A stretch of DNA of 64,000 nt, from positions 4,865,501 through 4,929,500 of the forward strand of contig NZ_CP108423.1 of the NCBI RefSeq assembly GCF_035917235.1. Reading direction: 5' to 3'. The first letter of the stretch is position 1, and every line of letters begins with the position of its first letter. The notes beneath the pieces are model-generated. The model was not told the origin of the DNA. It did not search any database and was given only the letters and a program-made list of their open reading frames with translations. The stretch comes from Streptomyces sp. NBC_01294 (GTDB lineage Bacteria > Actinomycetota > Actinomycetes > Streptomycetales > Streptomycetaceae). Shown here in pieces: positions 46,480 to 55,923 of the stretch. A program made the position numbers and the translations under genes.

Positions 46480-48210
46480 CTACTTGGCGCAGATAGCCTT
46501 GTCCGCCTGGGCCTGCTGGACGTCGTCGGACAGCGCCGGCACGTCCGGGGCCGCCGACAGCGGGGCTCCGGGCTCCTTGAAGTCCGCGCCCAGCGTCAGC
46601 TTCATCGCCGTCTTCGCCCCGGCGTCGGCCGTGCCCATCTTCATCGCGGTGGCCGGCAGACCCAGCAGCTCGGCCAGCGCCCGGGCCTGGTCGGCCTGGT
46701 TGGGCGCGTACTCCAGCTGCGTGGCGCCGACCTTCTCGGGCGCGTTGCCGGTCTTGCCCACCTTGGGCACGCCCTTGCCGCTCAGCCAGTTCTGGGTGGT
46801 GGAGGCGGCGCCCGTGGGGCCACCGCCGTTGTACACATCCACCCGTACGCTCGCCGCGGGCGCCTTGTTGCCCTGGAGCAGCGCGTCCTGCTTGGCCTTC
46901 GCGTCCGCGTCGGCCGCCTCCTTCGCGGCCTGCTCCTTCTTCTCGACCTCCGTGAGCGAGATGTCCCCCCGGATCATCTGCAGCAGCGGGTCGGCCAGGG
47001 AATTCTCGACGACGACGGTCGCCTTCTGGCCCTCCGGTTCGGCGGGGTTGTCCTTCACGGGCAGGGTGGTGAAGGTGATGTTCTTCGTGTCGATGTCCTT
47101 CAACTCACCGGCCAGGTCGGTGAGTTTGGCGATGGACCCGATCCCCGAGTCCACGCTCAGCGACTTGGTGGCCGCCTCCGCGAGGGACAGGAACTTCTTG
47201 GGGCTGGTCAGCGTTTCCTGCGACTTCATCTGACGCATCATCGAACCCAGGAACTGCTGCTGGATCTTGATCCGGTCGAGGTCGCTGTTGTTGCCGAAGC
47301 CGTGCCGGGTGCGGACGAAGGCCAGGGCCTGCTCGCCCGACAGCCGGTGTTCGCCGGGGCCCAGCTTGAGCTGGGAGCCGCCCTCGTCGTTCACGGCCTT
47401 GTCCAGGCACACCGGTACTCCGCCGACCGCCGTGCTCAGCGTCTTGACGGCGTTGAAGTCGGCCATCATGAAGTGGTCGACCTCGATCCCGGTGAGTTCC
47501 TTGACCGTGCGCATGGTGCAGCCCGCGTCACGGCCGCCCTGGCCCAGGCTGGTGTTGAAGCGGATGCCCTTGGCGGGCGGGATCGTCTTCGTCGAGCCGT
47601 CCGGCTGCTTCGTCGGGCAGGCCGGGATGTTGGTGATCAGGTCGCGGGGGATGGACAGCGCGGTCGCGTTCGTCCGGTCCTTCGAGACGTGGAACAGGAT
47701 CGTGGTGTCGGCGTGGCCGACGCTGTCCTTGTCGCCGTAGCTCTCGTTGCCGGCGCCGGTGCGCTTGTCGGTCCCGATGACCAGGATGTTGATGGCCTGG
47801 TCCTTCTTGAAACCGCCGGTGCCCGCTCCCGCGACATCGGTGACGTTGAGGTTGCCGTTCAGGTGGTCGTAGTAGAGGTACGCCGCGACGCCGCCGCCGA
47901 CCAGCAGGAACGCCAGCGTCCCGCTGGTGATGAGCAGCGCCTTCTTGCGGCGCCCGCCGCCTCCGCCCTTGCGGGAGCGGCCACCGCGCCGGCCGCCGGG
48001 CGGGCCGTCGCCGCGGCGCGGCTTGGGCACGCCCGGGGAGGGAGCGGTGGGGGCGGGGGCCGGCGCCGACCTGCGCGGAGCGGCGACCTTGGGCCGCTGC
48101 TGCGCAGTGGAGTCGCCCAGTTGCAGTTCGTAGTTGCCAGTGCGGGGATTGAGCACCCACTGGTCGGCGGGGTCGATCTCGTCCGCCCGTCCACGGCTTT
48201 GCGCATCCAC
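46480..48210 (-). CDS. LCP family protein 5 with LytR_C domain
   Basis: 576 residues. A conserved N-terminal motif (DQWVLNPRTGNYEL) precedes a basic Pro/Gly-rich stretch. The transmembrane helix is at about 94-112 (LLITSGTLAFLLVGGGVAAYL). The LCP domain has NILVIGTDKRTGAG, SIPRDLITNIPAC, MADFNAVKTLSTAVGGVPVC and FVRTRHGFGNNSDLDRIKIQQ. A charged coiled-coil-like linker (EVEKKEQAAKEAADADAKAK) leads to a LytR_C domain (VRVDVYNGGGPTGAAS). GTG at 48210 with GGAGG about 11 nt upstream. The duplicated layout with LCP 4 suggests paralogues with different polymers or sites. Confidence 0.92.
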   Translation of the reverse strand: MDAQSRGRADEIDPADQWVLNPRTGNYELQLGDSTAQQRPKVAAPRRSAPAPAPTAPSPGVPKPRRGDGPPGGRRGGRSRKGGGGGRRKKALLITSGTLAFLLVGGGVAAYLYYDHLNGNLNVTDVAGAGTGGFKKDQAINILVIGTDKRTGAGNESYGDKDSVGHADTTILFHVSKDRTNATALSIPRDLITNIPACPTKQPDGSTKTIPPAKGIRFNTSLGQGGRDAGCTMRTVKELTGIEVDHFMMADFNAVKTLSTAVGGVPVCLDKAVNDEGGSQLKLGPGEHRLSGEQALAFVRTRHGFGNNSDLDRIKIQQQFLGSMMRQMKSQETLTSPKKFLSLAEAATKSLSVDSGIGSIAKLTDLAGELKDIDTKNITFTTLPVKDNPAEPEGQKATVVVENSLADPLLQMIRGDISLTEVEKKEQAAKEAADADAKAKQDALLQGNKAPAASVRVDVYNGGGPTGAASTTQNWLSGKGVPKVGKTGNAPEKVGATQLEYAPNQADQARALAELLGLPATAMKMGTADAGAKTAMKLTLGADFKEPGAPLSAAPDVPALSDDVQQAQADKAICAK

Positions 48211-48433
48211 GGTTGCTCGAATCCTCCGTCGGTGCCTCGCGACGCGCCTCCCCCAAGGCGCCCGGTCAACGATCCGGCTGCTGGCGCCCGGTCTCTGGTC
48301 CGGCCGGGCACCGGATCGCTCACCCTATCCGCCCTGTTCGGCCGCAAACCATGCTGGTGACAAATTCCACTCCCCTTATAACGGGGCGAACCGCCCATCA
48401 CACTCGGTTCGGTCACCGGCTTTTGGGATTGCT

Positions 48434-49735
48434 TTACCGGCAGTCGGCGTTACCGGCTGTGGTTCCGGTAAAGGTGGGGACGGGTCCGAGGGGCGTGGCG
48501 GTTCCCGGACCTGCCGTTTCCGGGCCGGTCGGCGTCGCTGTCGCGGTTCCGGCGGTCCCGTCCGGCGCGGACGCGGACGCGGTCGGAGGTGTGGTGGGGG
48601 GTGTCGTGGGGGACGCCGCGGGGGTGGTGGGGGCCGAGGTCGGGGGTGAGGTTGCGGTCACGGGCTCGGGCGGGGCGACCGTCACCGGTTCGTCCATCCG
48701 CAACTGCCCGAACAGCCGCGCCGCGTCCGGCTCCACCAGTTCGTCCCGGTTCGGGTCGGCGGCGTAGGGCCGGCGGGGTACGGTCAGGAACTTCACCTGA
48801 TCGGTCGGTATGTCCCTTACGCCCCTTACGAGTTCATAGAGGCCGCGCAGCGAGGCCAGCCCGGGGTCCGTGGTCACCGAGGAGGTCGCCGCGTCCAGCA
48901 GCGGGTACAGCCGGGCCGGGTTCAGCAGGACCCCGTTGCTCTGCACCTTCTTGACCAGCGAGCCGAGGAACTGCTGCTGGCGCTCCATCCGTTCGGTGTC
49001 GCTGCCGTCGCCCAGGCTGTACCGGGCGCGGACGAAGCCGAGGGCCTGCTCGCCCCGCAGGGTCTGGCGCCCGGCGGCCAGCCTCAGCTTGGCCTCGGCG
49101 TCGTCCACCGGCTCCTTGAGGCAGACCTCCACCCCGCCGACCGCGTCGACCATCTTCTTGAACCCGCCGAAGTCGATCACCATGTGGTGGTCGATCCGGA
49201 TCCCGGTGAGTTTCTCCACCGTACGGATCGTGCAGGCGGCCCCGCCCCACTGGAACGCCCAGTTGAACTGCGCGAACCGCTCGCCGGTGCGGCTCCCGTC
49301 CGCCCTCAGGCAGGGCGGGATCTCCGCCATCAGGTCCCGGGGTATCGACACGGCGGTCGCGCTCCTGCGGTCCTCGGGCAGGTGCAGCAGGATCGTGGTG
49401 TCCGAGCGCTGGGTGCCCCCGTCCTGCCCGTACCCGGCGTTGTCCTTGCCGGAGCGCGAGTCCGAGCCGATCAGCAGGATGTTCTGGGCGCCGGTGGCGG
49501 CGTGGGTCGGGCGGTCGCGCTCGTAGCGGTTCAGCTCGGCGGCCGCGGAGGTGTCCTCGGTGATGTTCCCGTCGAGCTTGTTGTAGAGCCACCAGCCGGT
49601 GGCCGCCCCCGCCAGGACCAGGAAGGTCGCCCCGAGGCCGATCCAGCGCAGCAGGCGGCGCCGGCGGCTGCGCGGAGGGCGTCCCGCGCCTCCGGCCGCG
49701 GCGGTGCCGCCCGGTATGCCTGCGCTGTCCGTCAC
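48434..49735 (-). CDS. LCP family protein 6 with Thr/Pro-rich tail
   Basis: 433 residues: Arg-rich start (RPPRSRRRRLLRW), transmembrane helix at about 32-52 (IGLGATFLVLAGAATGWWLY), LCP domain (NILLIGSDSRSGKD, AVSIPRDLMAEIPPC, VIDFGGFKKMVDAVGGVEVC, FVRARYSLGDGSDTERMERQQ). The C-terminal 75 residues are Thr/Pro/Ala/Ser-rich (TSPPTSAPTTPAASPTTPP), resembling a wall-spanning or glycosylated linker in place of a LytR_C domain. A single Cys precedes the terminal Arg. GTG at 49735. Confidence 0.9.
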   Translation of the reverse strand: MTDSAGIPGGTAAAGGAGRPPRSRRRRLLRWIGLGATFLVLAGAATGWWLYNKLDGNITEDTSAAAELNRYERDRPTHAATGAQNILLIGSDSRSGKDNAGYGQDGGTQRSDTTILLHLPEDRRSATAVSIPRDLMAEIPPCLRADGSRTGERFAQFNWAFQWGGAACTIRTVEKLTGIRIDHHMVIDFGGFKKMVDAVGGVEVCLKEPVDDAEAKLRLAAGRQTLRGEQALGFVRARYSLGDGSDTERMERQQQFLGSLVKKVQSNGVLLNPARLYPLLDAATSSVTTDPGLASLRGLYELVRGVRDIPTDQVKFLTVPRRPYAADPNRDELVEPDAARLFGQLRMDEPVTVAPPEPVTATSPPTSAPTTPAASPTTPPTTPPTASASAPDGTAGTATATPTGPETAGPGTATPLGPVPTFTGTTAGNADCR

Positions 49736-49911
49736 TGGCGTCCGTCCCCTCGCCCATGAGCTCGGAACCGTCGGCCGCGCGAGTGGGCCCGGCCACTGCC
49801 GATCCTGCCCCCGGGCCGTCGGAGCAGCCCGGGGGAAGGGGGGTGTCTAGGGCCGTCCGGGTGACAAATCGCCCGATCCTGCGAATGAGCGGTCCAGGGT
49901 GACCGGCGGGG

Positions 49912-50000
49912 CGGGCCGGAAGGGCCGGGCGGGGAGGGCCGGAAGGGCCGGGCGGGCCGGAAGGGCCGGGCGGGCCGGAAGGGCCGGGCGGGCGGAAGGG
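49912..50000. repeat. 18-bp GC-rich tandem repeat
   Basis: Unit CGGGCCGGAAGGGCCGGG occurs exactly at 49912-49929, 49953-49970 and 49971-49988. A variant unit lies between the first two and a partial one at the end. It is non-coding, between the adenylation-like gene and LCP 6. Confidence 0.85.
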
Positions 50001-50022
50001 AGGTGCGGACCGCGGGCCCGTC

Positions 50023-50772
50023 CTAGACGGTGAGGGTGACGCGCTCGCTCTCGACCCGCTGGGCCAGCGCGTCCGCCGGCAGCCGGTCCAGGTTCCGGCA
50101 CAGCACCACGGACGCGCCCGTGGCCAGCGCGGCGTAGAGCCCCGCCGAGAGCCCGTCCCAGGTGTCGTAGCCGAGCCCGGTCAGCACCCGCGAGCCCTCG
50201 CCGATCCCGAGCTTCGCCGCGTCCTCGCGGGCGCGGGCCACGAGCGCCGCGTGCGAGAGCTCCTCGCCGCCGACGATCAGCGCGGGACCGTCCGCCTCCA
50301 CCGGTACGAAGGGGGCGAACCGGTCGCCCTGCCCCGGCACCTCGACCGCGTAGTCCGCGAACCCGGCCGGTGGCTGCGGGAAGCGTCCGCCCAGCGGCCG
50401 CAGCGCGAGCGCCACGCGCTCACCGTCGCACCCCAGGGCCCGCTCCAACGTGTCCGGTCCGCTGACGACGAGATCGGCGTCGCCCGGGTGTCCGCCCACC
50501 GAGGCCACGACCCCGACCGAGTCGCACGCGAGCAGCCACACGGCGCTCTGCCAGTGCGCCGGGAGCAGCAGCGAGAGCCGGTCCCCGGGCTCGGCCCCCA
50601 GGTCGCCCTGGAGCAGATTGGCGGTCTTGGCCACCCAATTGGCGAAGGTCGCGACGGACAATTCGACGCGTTCGCCGGTGGCATCGTCGTAGAAGGTGAC
50701 GAGCGGGCGGCCCGGATCGGCGGCGAGCGCGGATCGCAGCAGGTCGGCAGGGGTGCGGTCAGTGGCGTTCAC
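50023..50772 (-). CDS. TIGR03089 family protein, truncated adenylate-forming-like
   Basis: 249 residues resembling only the N-terminal part of AMP-dependent synthetases: VTFYDDATGERVELSVATFANWVAKTANLL and RLSLLLPAHWQSAVWLLACDSVGVV. It lacks the SSGTTGxPK phosphate loop and the whole C-terminal lid domain. Actinobacteria carry this as a separate conserved family (TIGR03089, from memory) next to LCP genes, so the shortness is a family property rather than a local truncation. No activity is known. GTG at 50772. It is divergent from the secreted amidase gene. Confidence 0.85.
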   Translation of the reverse strand: MNATDRTPADLLRSALAADPGRPLVTFYDDATGERVELSVATFANWVAKTANLLQGDLGAEPGDRLSLLLPAHWQSAVWLLACDSVGVVASVGGHPGDADLVVSGPDTLERALGCDGERVALALRPLGGRFPQPPAGFADYAVEVPGQGDRFAPFVPVEADGPALIVGGEELSHAALVARAREDAAKLGIGEGSRVLTGLGYDTWDGLSAGLYAALATGASVVLCRNLDRLPADALAQRVESERVTLTV

Positions 50773-50911
50773 CCGGCCCAGCGTACGCGGGCCCGTCCCC
50801 CGTACGGCGGCCACCGGCTCCTCCGTACGAGGGAGCAGGAGACGGGGCGCAGTGGACGGAGCGTCAGATCTCGGATGGCGCCCGCTCCGGCGGGTCCCCA
50901 CCATCCTTGTC

Positions 50912-52315
50912 ATGCGTGGATTCCTTGCTTCCTCGATCGGCGTCGCGACGGCCGCCGTACTGGCCCTGCCCCTCGCGCTCCCTATTCCGGCCCTGGCCGC
51001 TTCCTCCGCGGGCGCGGTCACCTCGGCGAACCCGGCTGGGTCCACCCAGTCGCTGCCGCTCGTCCCCGTGGGACCCGCGGTGGATCGCACGCCCGGAGTC
51101 CCCGGCATGAGCGCCTCCCCCGGCGGACCCGAGACGCAGGGCCTGGCCGCCCGCGAGGTCAAGACGTTCTCGCTGGTCGGCGTCGTCTGGGACGACGTGG
51201 CCACCGAACTCCACGGCCGGGTCCAGGTCCGCACCCGCTCCGCCCGGACCGCCACCTGGTCCGACTGGCAGGACGTCGAGATCCACAACAGCGAGCACGC
51301 GGCCGATCTCGACGCGGCGGAACGTGGCTCCGGCCGGGTCCGCGGCGCCACCGCCCCGCTGTGGGTCGGCGCATCCGACGGCGTGGAGGTCCGCGTCCAG
51401 GCGGAACCCGGCGCCCAGGCCACCCGCGCGGGGTCCCGGCTGCCCACCGGCCTGCGGATCGAACTCGTCGACCCGGGCGCGCAGACGCCCGCGGAGGGGG
51501 CCGACGGCAAGAACAGCGGCCCCGAGGGCGACGACAAGGGCGAGGTTGCGGCGCCCGCCATGTCGATGGAGACGGCGGAGTCCTCCGCGGCGAACGTGCC
51601 GCACGCCGCGCTCGGCGCGAACGAGATCACCGCACTGGACAAGGCCGACTCCACCGCAGACGCGATCTTCGCGAGCGACGGCGAGCTGACCGCCGCCGCG
51701 GCCCCGTTCATCGGTCCGCGCCCGCGGATCGTCACGCGCAAGGGCTGGGGCGCGGACGAGAGCCTGCGCGAGTCGGGCTTCGTCTACACGAGCACGGTCA
51801 AGGCCGCCTTCGTCCACCACAGCGCCTCCGGCAACAACTACGCCTGCAAGGACGCCCCCGCGGTCCTGCGCAGCCTGTACCGCTACCACGTCATCAGCAG
51901 CGGCTGGCGGGACTTCGGTTACAACTTCGCCGTCGACAAGTGCGGCACGGTGTACGAGGGCCGCGCGGGCGGCGTCTCCAAGGCGGTGCTTGGCGCGCAC
52001 ACCATGGGCTTCAACACGAACAGCATGGGCGTCGCGGTGCTGGGCACCTACACGTCCACGGCCCCGTCGGCGGCGGCGGTCGACGCCGTCGCCCGCCTCA
52101 CGGCCTGGAAGCTCGGCCTCTTCGGCCGGGACCCGCGCGCGAAGACGACCCTGGTGTCCGGCGGCGGCAACCTCTACGCCAAGGGCAGGAACGTGTCGAT
52201 GAAGGTCATCTCGGGCCACCGCGACGGCTTCGCCACCGCCTGCCCGGGCGCGAAGCTCTACGGCAAGCTGGGAACCACCCGCACCACGTCGGCCAAGCTC
52301 CAGGGCCGGCCGTAG
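50912..52315 (+). CDS. secreted N-acetylmuramoyl-L-alanine amidase / peptidoglycan recognition protein
   Basis: 467 residues. Signal peptide 1-30 (LPLALPIPALA then SSAGA). An unassigned beta-rich region (about 65-190, KTFSLVGVVWDDV, WSDWQDVEI) follows. The PGRP/amidase_2 domain is at about 265-425: RKGWGADESLR, VKAAFVHHSASGNNY with the first zinc His, DFGYNFAVDKCGTVYEGR, GVAVLGTYTS, and ISGHRDGFATACPG with the second ligand. It should cut the lactyl-peptide bond of cell-wall peptidoglycan outside the cell. The ATG at 50912 has only a weak ribosome site, so an upstream start is possible. Confidence 0.9.
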   Translation: MRGFLASSIGVATAAVLALPLALPIPALAASSAGAVTSANPAGSTQSLPLVPVGPAVDRTPGVPGMSASPGGPETQGLAAREVKTFSLVGVVWDDVATELHGRVQVRTRSARTATWSDWQDVEIHNSEHAADLDAAERGSGRVRGATAPLWVGASDGVEVRVQAEPGAQATRAGSRLPTGLRIELVDPGAQTPAEGADGKNSGPEGDDKGEVAAPAMSMETAESSAANVPHAALGANEITALDKADSTADAIFASDGELTAAAAPFIGPRPRIVTRKGWGADESLRESGFVYTSTVKAAFVHHSASGNNYACKDAPAVLRSLYRYHVISSGWRDFGYNFAVDKCGTVYEGRAGGVSKAVLGAHTMGFNTNSMGVAVLGTYTSTAPSAAAVDAVARLTAWKLGLFGRDPRAKTTLVSGGGNLYAKGRNVSMKVISGHRDGFATACPGAKLYGKLGTTRTTSAKLQGRP

Positions 52316-52321
52316 CGCAAC

Positions 52322-52387
52322 CAGCCCGCCGGCGGTTGAGGCGCGGGTCCGGGCAGAACCCGGTTCCGGGAAGGTGCGGGGCGGGGG
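52322..52387. repeat. dispersed GC-rich repeat
   Basis: Head GCCCGCCGGCGGTTGAGG, then CGCGGGTCCGGGCAGAACCC. The outer part CCGGGAAGGTGCGGGGCGGG resembles the right arm at 17.7 kb. Confidence 0.8.
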
Positions 52388-52415
52388 AAAGGCCCCGCAG
52401 GGCTACGCTCGGGAC

Positions 52416-53414
52416 ATGGCCGGCCGCTTCGATCCCCTCACCCGCACCGTCGTACGAGGCGGCCGCACCGAGGTGCCCGCGGGCCAGGGCCGGACGGCCG
52501 GCGCCGGCGCCAAGGACCGCCGCTGGACCCCCGACGGCCCCGTCGACCTGGGGCTCACCCTCGGCCCGCTCAGACGCGGCCCGGCCGACCCCACCTTCCG
52601 CACGACCCCCGACGGCTCGGTCTGGAAGACAAGCCAGACGCCCGCGGGCCCCGGCACCCTCCGCGTGGCCGGGCACGGCCCGGACGTGCACGCCGAGGCC
52701 TGGGGACCCGGCGCCGACTGGCTCCTGGAACAGCTGCCCGCACTCCTGGGCGCCGGCGACGACCCCGCCGTCTTCGTCCCCCGCCACCGCCTCGTGCACG
52801 CCAGCCACCGCCGCTGCCCGGGCCTGCGCCTCACCCGCACCGGCCTGGTCCTGGAGTCCCTGATCCCGGTCATCCTGGAACAGAAGGTCACCAGCGACGA
52901 GGCCTACCGCTCCTGGCGCCGCCTCGTGCGCCAGTACGGGGAGCCCGCGCCCGGCCCGCCGGAGGCCGGCCTGTACGTCATGCCCACCGCCCGGGCCTGG
53001 GCGATGATCCCGTCCTGGGACTGGCACAAGGCCGGGGTCGACGCCAAGCGCTCCGCCACCATCGTCCGGGCCGCCCGGGCCGCGCACCGCATGGAGGAGG
53101 CGGCCGCCATGGCCCTGCCCGAGGCCGTGCGACGGCTGGAGGCCGTCCCCGGCATCGGCCCGTGGACCTCCGCCGAAACCCTCCAGCGCAGCAACGGCGA
53201 CCCCGACGCCGTCACCACCGGCGACCTCCACCTCCCCGGCATCGTCGGCTACGCCCTCGCGGGCGACCGCGACGTCGACGACGCCACCATGCTGGAGCTC
53301 CTCGCCCCGTACGCGGGCCAGCGCCACCGCGCCGCCCGTCTGATCCTCCTCGCGGGCCACACCCCGCCCCGCCGCACGCCCCGCATGCCGCGCAGCGACA
53401 TCGGCCGTCTCTGA
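52416..53414 (+). CDS. DNA-3-methyladenine glycosylase II family protein (AlkA-like)
   Basis: 332-residue HhH-GPD protein of base-excision repair. The N-terminal half has the AlkA-type beta region (LGLTLGPLRRGPADPTF). The C-terminal half has PVILEQKVTSDEAYRSWRRL. The helix-hairpin-helix and catalytic segment is LEAVPGIGPWTSAET followed by NGDPDAVTTGDLHLP, where the Asp is the catalytic residue. It should excise alkylated purines. ATG at 52416; ribosome site weak. An isolated gene with no relation to its neighbours that I can see. The final residues HTPPRRTPRMPRSDI are basic and variable. Confidence 0.9.
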   Translation: MAGRFDPLTRTVVRGGRTEVPAGQGRTAGAGAKDRRWTPDGPVDLGLTLGPLRRGPADPTFRTTPDGSVWKTSQTPAGPGTLRVAGHGPDVHAEAWGPGADWLLEQLPALLGAGDDPAVFVPRHRLVHASHRRCPGLRLTRTGLVLESLIPVILEQKVTSDEAYRSWRRLVRQYGEPAPGPPEAGLYVMPTARAWAMIPSWDWHKAGVDAKRSATIVRAARAAHRMEEAAAMALPEAVRRLEAVPGIGPWTSAETLQRSNGDPDAVTTGDLHLPGIVGYALAGDRDVDDATMLELLAPYAGQRHRAARLILLAGHTPPRRTPRMPRSDIGRL

Positions 53415-53634
53415 ACGCGGCCAGTGCTGTGACCGGCAAGGTTCACCGGGTCACGGCCCCCGGCACGGCACCTCGCCGCGTTGTCGGACCGCGCAAGTAC
53501 GTCCAGTACGAGCCGCGGCCCTCCGCCTTGCGATGCACCGCACCGGACGCCGCGACCCGGCAAACCCTTCCGGCCACAGCACCAGGGCGTGTCTTCCGGA
53601 TCCTGCCGGGCCGGCAGGATCCGGAAGACACGCC
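53415..53634. other. intergenic region between AlkA-like and fbiB genes
   Basis: 220 bp between convergent genes. The left part shows nothing supportable; the right end is the large fbiB palindrome. Confidence 0.5.
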
Positions 53635-53636
53635 CT
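53584..53636. terminator. 53-nt terminator with 26-bp perfect arms, touching the fbiB stop
   Basis: Arms 53584-53609 and 53611-53636 are exact complements about G53610. The TAG of fbiB (53635-53637, reverse strand) overlaps its edge. The arm text AGGGCGTGTCTTCCGG may be a dispersed element in streptomycetes. Confidence 0.9.
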
Positions 53637-54939
53637 ACCGGACCCGGATGAAGTCCGCGGCGGACCGCGCGGGCCGCTCCCGGGGCTCCTGCGCCGGGTG
53701 CCCCACCGCCACCGTGCCCATCGGGTCCCAGTCGTCCGGCAGCTCCAGCACCTCGCGCACCACGTCCCGGCAGAACATCGTCGAGGACACCCACGCCGAC
53801 CCCAGCCGCTCACCGGCCAGCGCGACCAGCAGGTTCTGCACGCCCGCGCCCATCGCGACCACGAACATCTCCCGCTCGGCCGCGTCCCGCCGGGCGTGCC
53901 CGTAGTGGTGCGCGCCGTCCGTCACCAGACACGGCACCACCAGGTACGGGGCGCGCCGCAGCACGTCCCCGCGCCTGACCCGCTTGGCGATGGACTCCTC
54001 GGACTTGCCGTCCGCCCGCAGGTCCGCGATCCACGCGTCCCGCATCGCGTCCAGCAGCCGCACCCGCGACTCCTCGGACTCCAGCAGCACGAACCGCCAC
54101 GGCGTCGTGTGGTGCGGAGCCGGGGCCGTCACGGCCGCCGCCACCGCCCGCCGCACCGCGCCCGGGTCCACCGGCTCCGCCGTGAAGTCCCGGACCGTAC
54201 GGCGCTGCGCCACGGCCTCCCGTACCGCCTCCGAGGTGCCCAGCCGGAACATGTCGTCGGCCGGGGTGCGCACCAGGTCCCGCGCCGACGAGCCCTCGCC
54301 CACGAGGTGGGCCAGCCCGCGCACGACGGCCACCGGCAGCCCTGCCGACTTGCCCTTGACCAGGTCGCCGGCGGCGGCCAGCTCGTCCGCGGTCGCCACC
54401 ACCGTCGCGCTCAGCGGATTGCCGTGCGCGTCCGTGCCGCCGCGCAGGTCGTCCAGGACCCGTACCCCGGCCGAGCCGATCGCCACGTCCGTCAGACCGG
54501 TGCGCCACGGCCGCCCGAAGGTGTCCGTCACGATGACGCCCACGTCGACGGACAGGGCGTCGCGCACCCCGGCCCGGATCGCGGCGGCCGAGGCGTCCGG
54601 GTCCTCGGGGAGCAGCAGCACCGTGCCGGGGGCGGTGTTGGAGGCGTCCACCCCGGCAGCGGCCATCACGAGGCCCTGCCGGTTCTCGACGATCCGCAGC
54701 GGACCCCGGCGCGCGACCACGCGGACGGTCTCCGCGTCGATCGCGGCCTCGCGCGAGTCCGCCTCCACGATCCGGCCCTCGGCCTTGGACACGATCTTCG
54801 AGGTAACGAGCAGGACGTCCCCGTCGCGCAGGTCGGGCGCGGCGGTCACGATCAGCTTCGCCAGGTCGTCGCCGGGCCTGACCTCCGGCATCCCGCCGAC
54901 GGCCACCACCTGGTACGCGGGCAGGTCCGGGGCGGTCAT
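53635..54939 (-). CDS. fbiB: bifunctional F420 biosynthesis protein: gamma-glutamyl ligase plus nitroreductase domain
   Basis: 434 residues. Residues 1-245 are the CofE-type F420-0:gamma-glutamyl ligase ([68 protein letters not shown]). Residues about 250-434 are an FMN nitroreductase-fold domain ([40 protein letters not shown]). The fused form is typical of actinobacteria; the ligase adds the glutamate tail and the second domain reduces the dehydro precursor. ATG at 54939 overlaps the fbiA stop by 4 bp (ATGA), so the two are coupled. Confidence 0.95.
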   Translation of the reverse strand: MTAPDLPAYQVVAVGGMPEVRPGDDLAKLIVTAAPDLRDGDVLLVTSKIVSKAEGRIVEADSREAAIDAETVRVVARRGPLRIVENRQGLVMAAAGVDASNTAPGTVLLLPEDPDASAAAIRAGVRDALSVDVGVIVTDTFGRPWRTGLTDVAIGSAGVRVLDDLRGGTDAHGNPLSATVVATADELAAAGDLVKGKSAGLPVAVVRGLAHLVGEGSSARDLVRTPADDMFRLGTSEAVREAVAQRRTVRDFTAEPVDPGAVRRAVAAAVTAPAPHHTTPWRFVLLESEESRVRLLDAMRDAWIADLRADGKSEESIAKRVRRGDVLRRAPYLVVPCLVTDGAHHYGHARRDAAEREMFVVAMGAGVQNLLVALAGERLGSAWVSSTMFCRDVVREVLELPDDWDPMGTVAVGHPAQEPRERPARSAADFIRVR

Positions 54940-55895
54940 CGGGAGGCCTCCGCCAGCTCCAGCGCGGCGCGGGCCATCTCCGCGGTCGCCGCCAGGTCGG
55001 TCATCATCAGCGGCACCGCGCGGCAGGTGATCCCGGCGGCCTCCACCTCGGCGACGGAATGCGCGTCGGCGGTGTCCACCAGCCAGCCGTCGAGCAGCTC
55101 GGTGCCGTAGTGCAGGGCGACCGCCGCGGCCGTGGACTCGACGCCCACCGCGGCGAGCACCTTGTCGGCCATCCCGCGCACGGGCGCGCCCCCGACGATG
55201 GGGGAGAGGCCCACGACCGGCGCCTCGGCGGCGGCCACCGCCTCCCGGATGCCGGGCACCGCGAGGATCGTCCCCACGGAGACCACGGGGTTGGAGGGCG
55301 GGAAGAGGATCACGTCGGCGGCGGCGATGGCCTCCAGCACGCCGGGCGCGGGCTTGGCCCGCTCGGCGCCCACGGGTACGACGGCCTCCGCGTCCACCGA
55401 CGCGCGCAGCCGGACCCAGTACTCCTGGAAGTGGATGACGCGGCGCTCTCCGGTGCCGGCCTCGGTGATCGCGACGTGGGTCTCGACCCGGTCGTCCGAC
55501 ATGGGCAGCAGCCGCACGCCGGGCTGCCAGCGGTCGCAGAGGGCCTCGGTGACGGCGCTCAGCGGGTAGCCCGCGCCGAGCATCTGCGTACGGACGATGT
55601 GGGTGGCGAAGTCGCGGTCGCCGAGGCCGAACCAGGTGGGTCCGACCCCGTACGCCGCGAGTTCCTCCTTGACGGTGAAGGACTCGTCGGTGCGGCCCCA
55701 GCCCTGGTCCTCGTTGATGCCACCGCCGAGGGTGTACATCACCGTGTCGAGGTCGGGGCACACCTTGAGCCCGAAGAGGTGAATGTCGTCACCGGTGTTG
55801 CCGATGACAGTGATGTCCGCGTCGGGCACTGCCGACTTGAGTCCGGACAGGAACCGGGCGCCGCCTATACCGCCGGCCAGAACAACAATGCGCAT
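54936..55895 (-). CDS. fbiA: F420 biosynthesis transferase (CofD/FbiA family)
   Basis: 319 residues. FbiA joins the deazaflavin Fo to a phospho-lactate or phosphoenolpyruvate unit from a GDP-activated donor, making F420-0 or its dehydro form. Family segments: [17 protein letters not shown] at the N-terminus, [65 protein letters not shown] and [19 protein letters not shown] at 55895. Only 28 bp separate it from the cysteine dioxygenase upstream on the same strand, so all three may be one transcript; the gap could equally hold a leaderless promoter. Confidence 0.95.
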   Translation of the reverse strand: MRIVVLAGGIGGARFLSGLKSAVPDADITVIGNTGDDIHLFGLKVCPDLDTVMYTLGGGINEDQGWGRTDESFTVKEELAAYGVGPTWFGLGDRDFATHIVRTQMLGAGYPLSAVTEALCDRWQPGVRLLPMSDDRVETHVAITEAGTGERRVIHFQEYWVRLRASVDAEAVVPVGAERAKPAPGVLEAIAAADVILFPPSNPVVSVGTILAVPGIREAVAAAEAPVVGLSPIVGGAPVRGMADKVLAAVGVESTAAAVALHYGTELLDGWLVDTADAHSVAEVEAAGITCRAVPLMMTDLAATAEMARAALELAEASR

Positions 55896-55923
55896 GCACC
55901 GAAGTTTGTCAGGCCGATCGAGG

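Noticed and set aside
49847..50101. Minus-strand frame encoding an Ala-Pro-Arg repeat peptide
   Set aside because: It is the translation of the 18-bp minisatellite and overlaps the true 3' end of the adjacent gene.
50251..52863. Long plus-strand open frame overlapping the amidase and adenylation-like genes
   Set aside because: A different frame of the amidase gene, which has a signal peptide and PGRP motifs; no recognisable protein.
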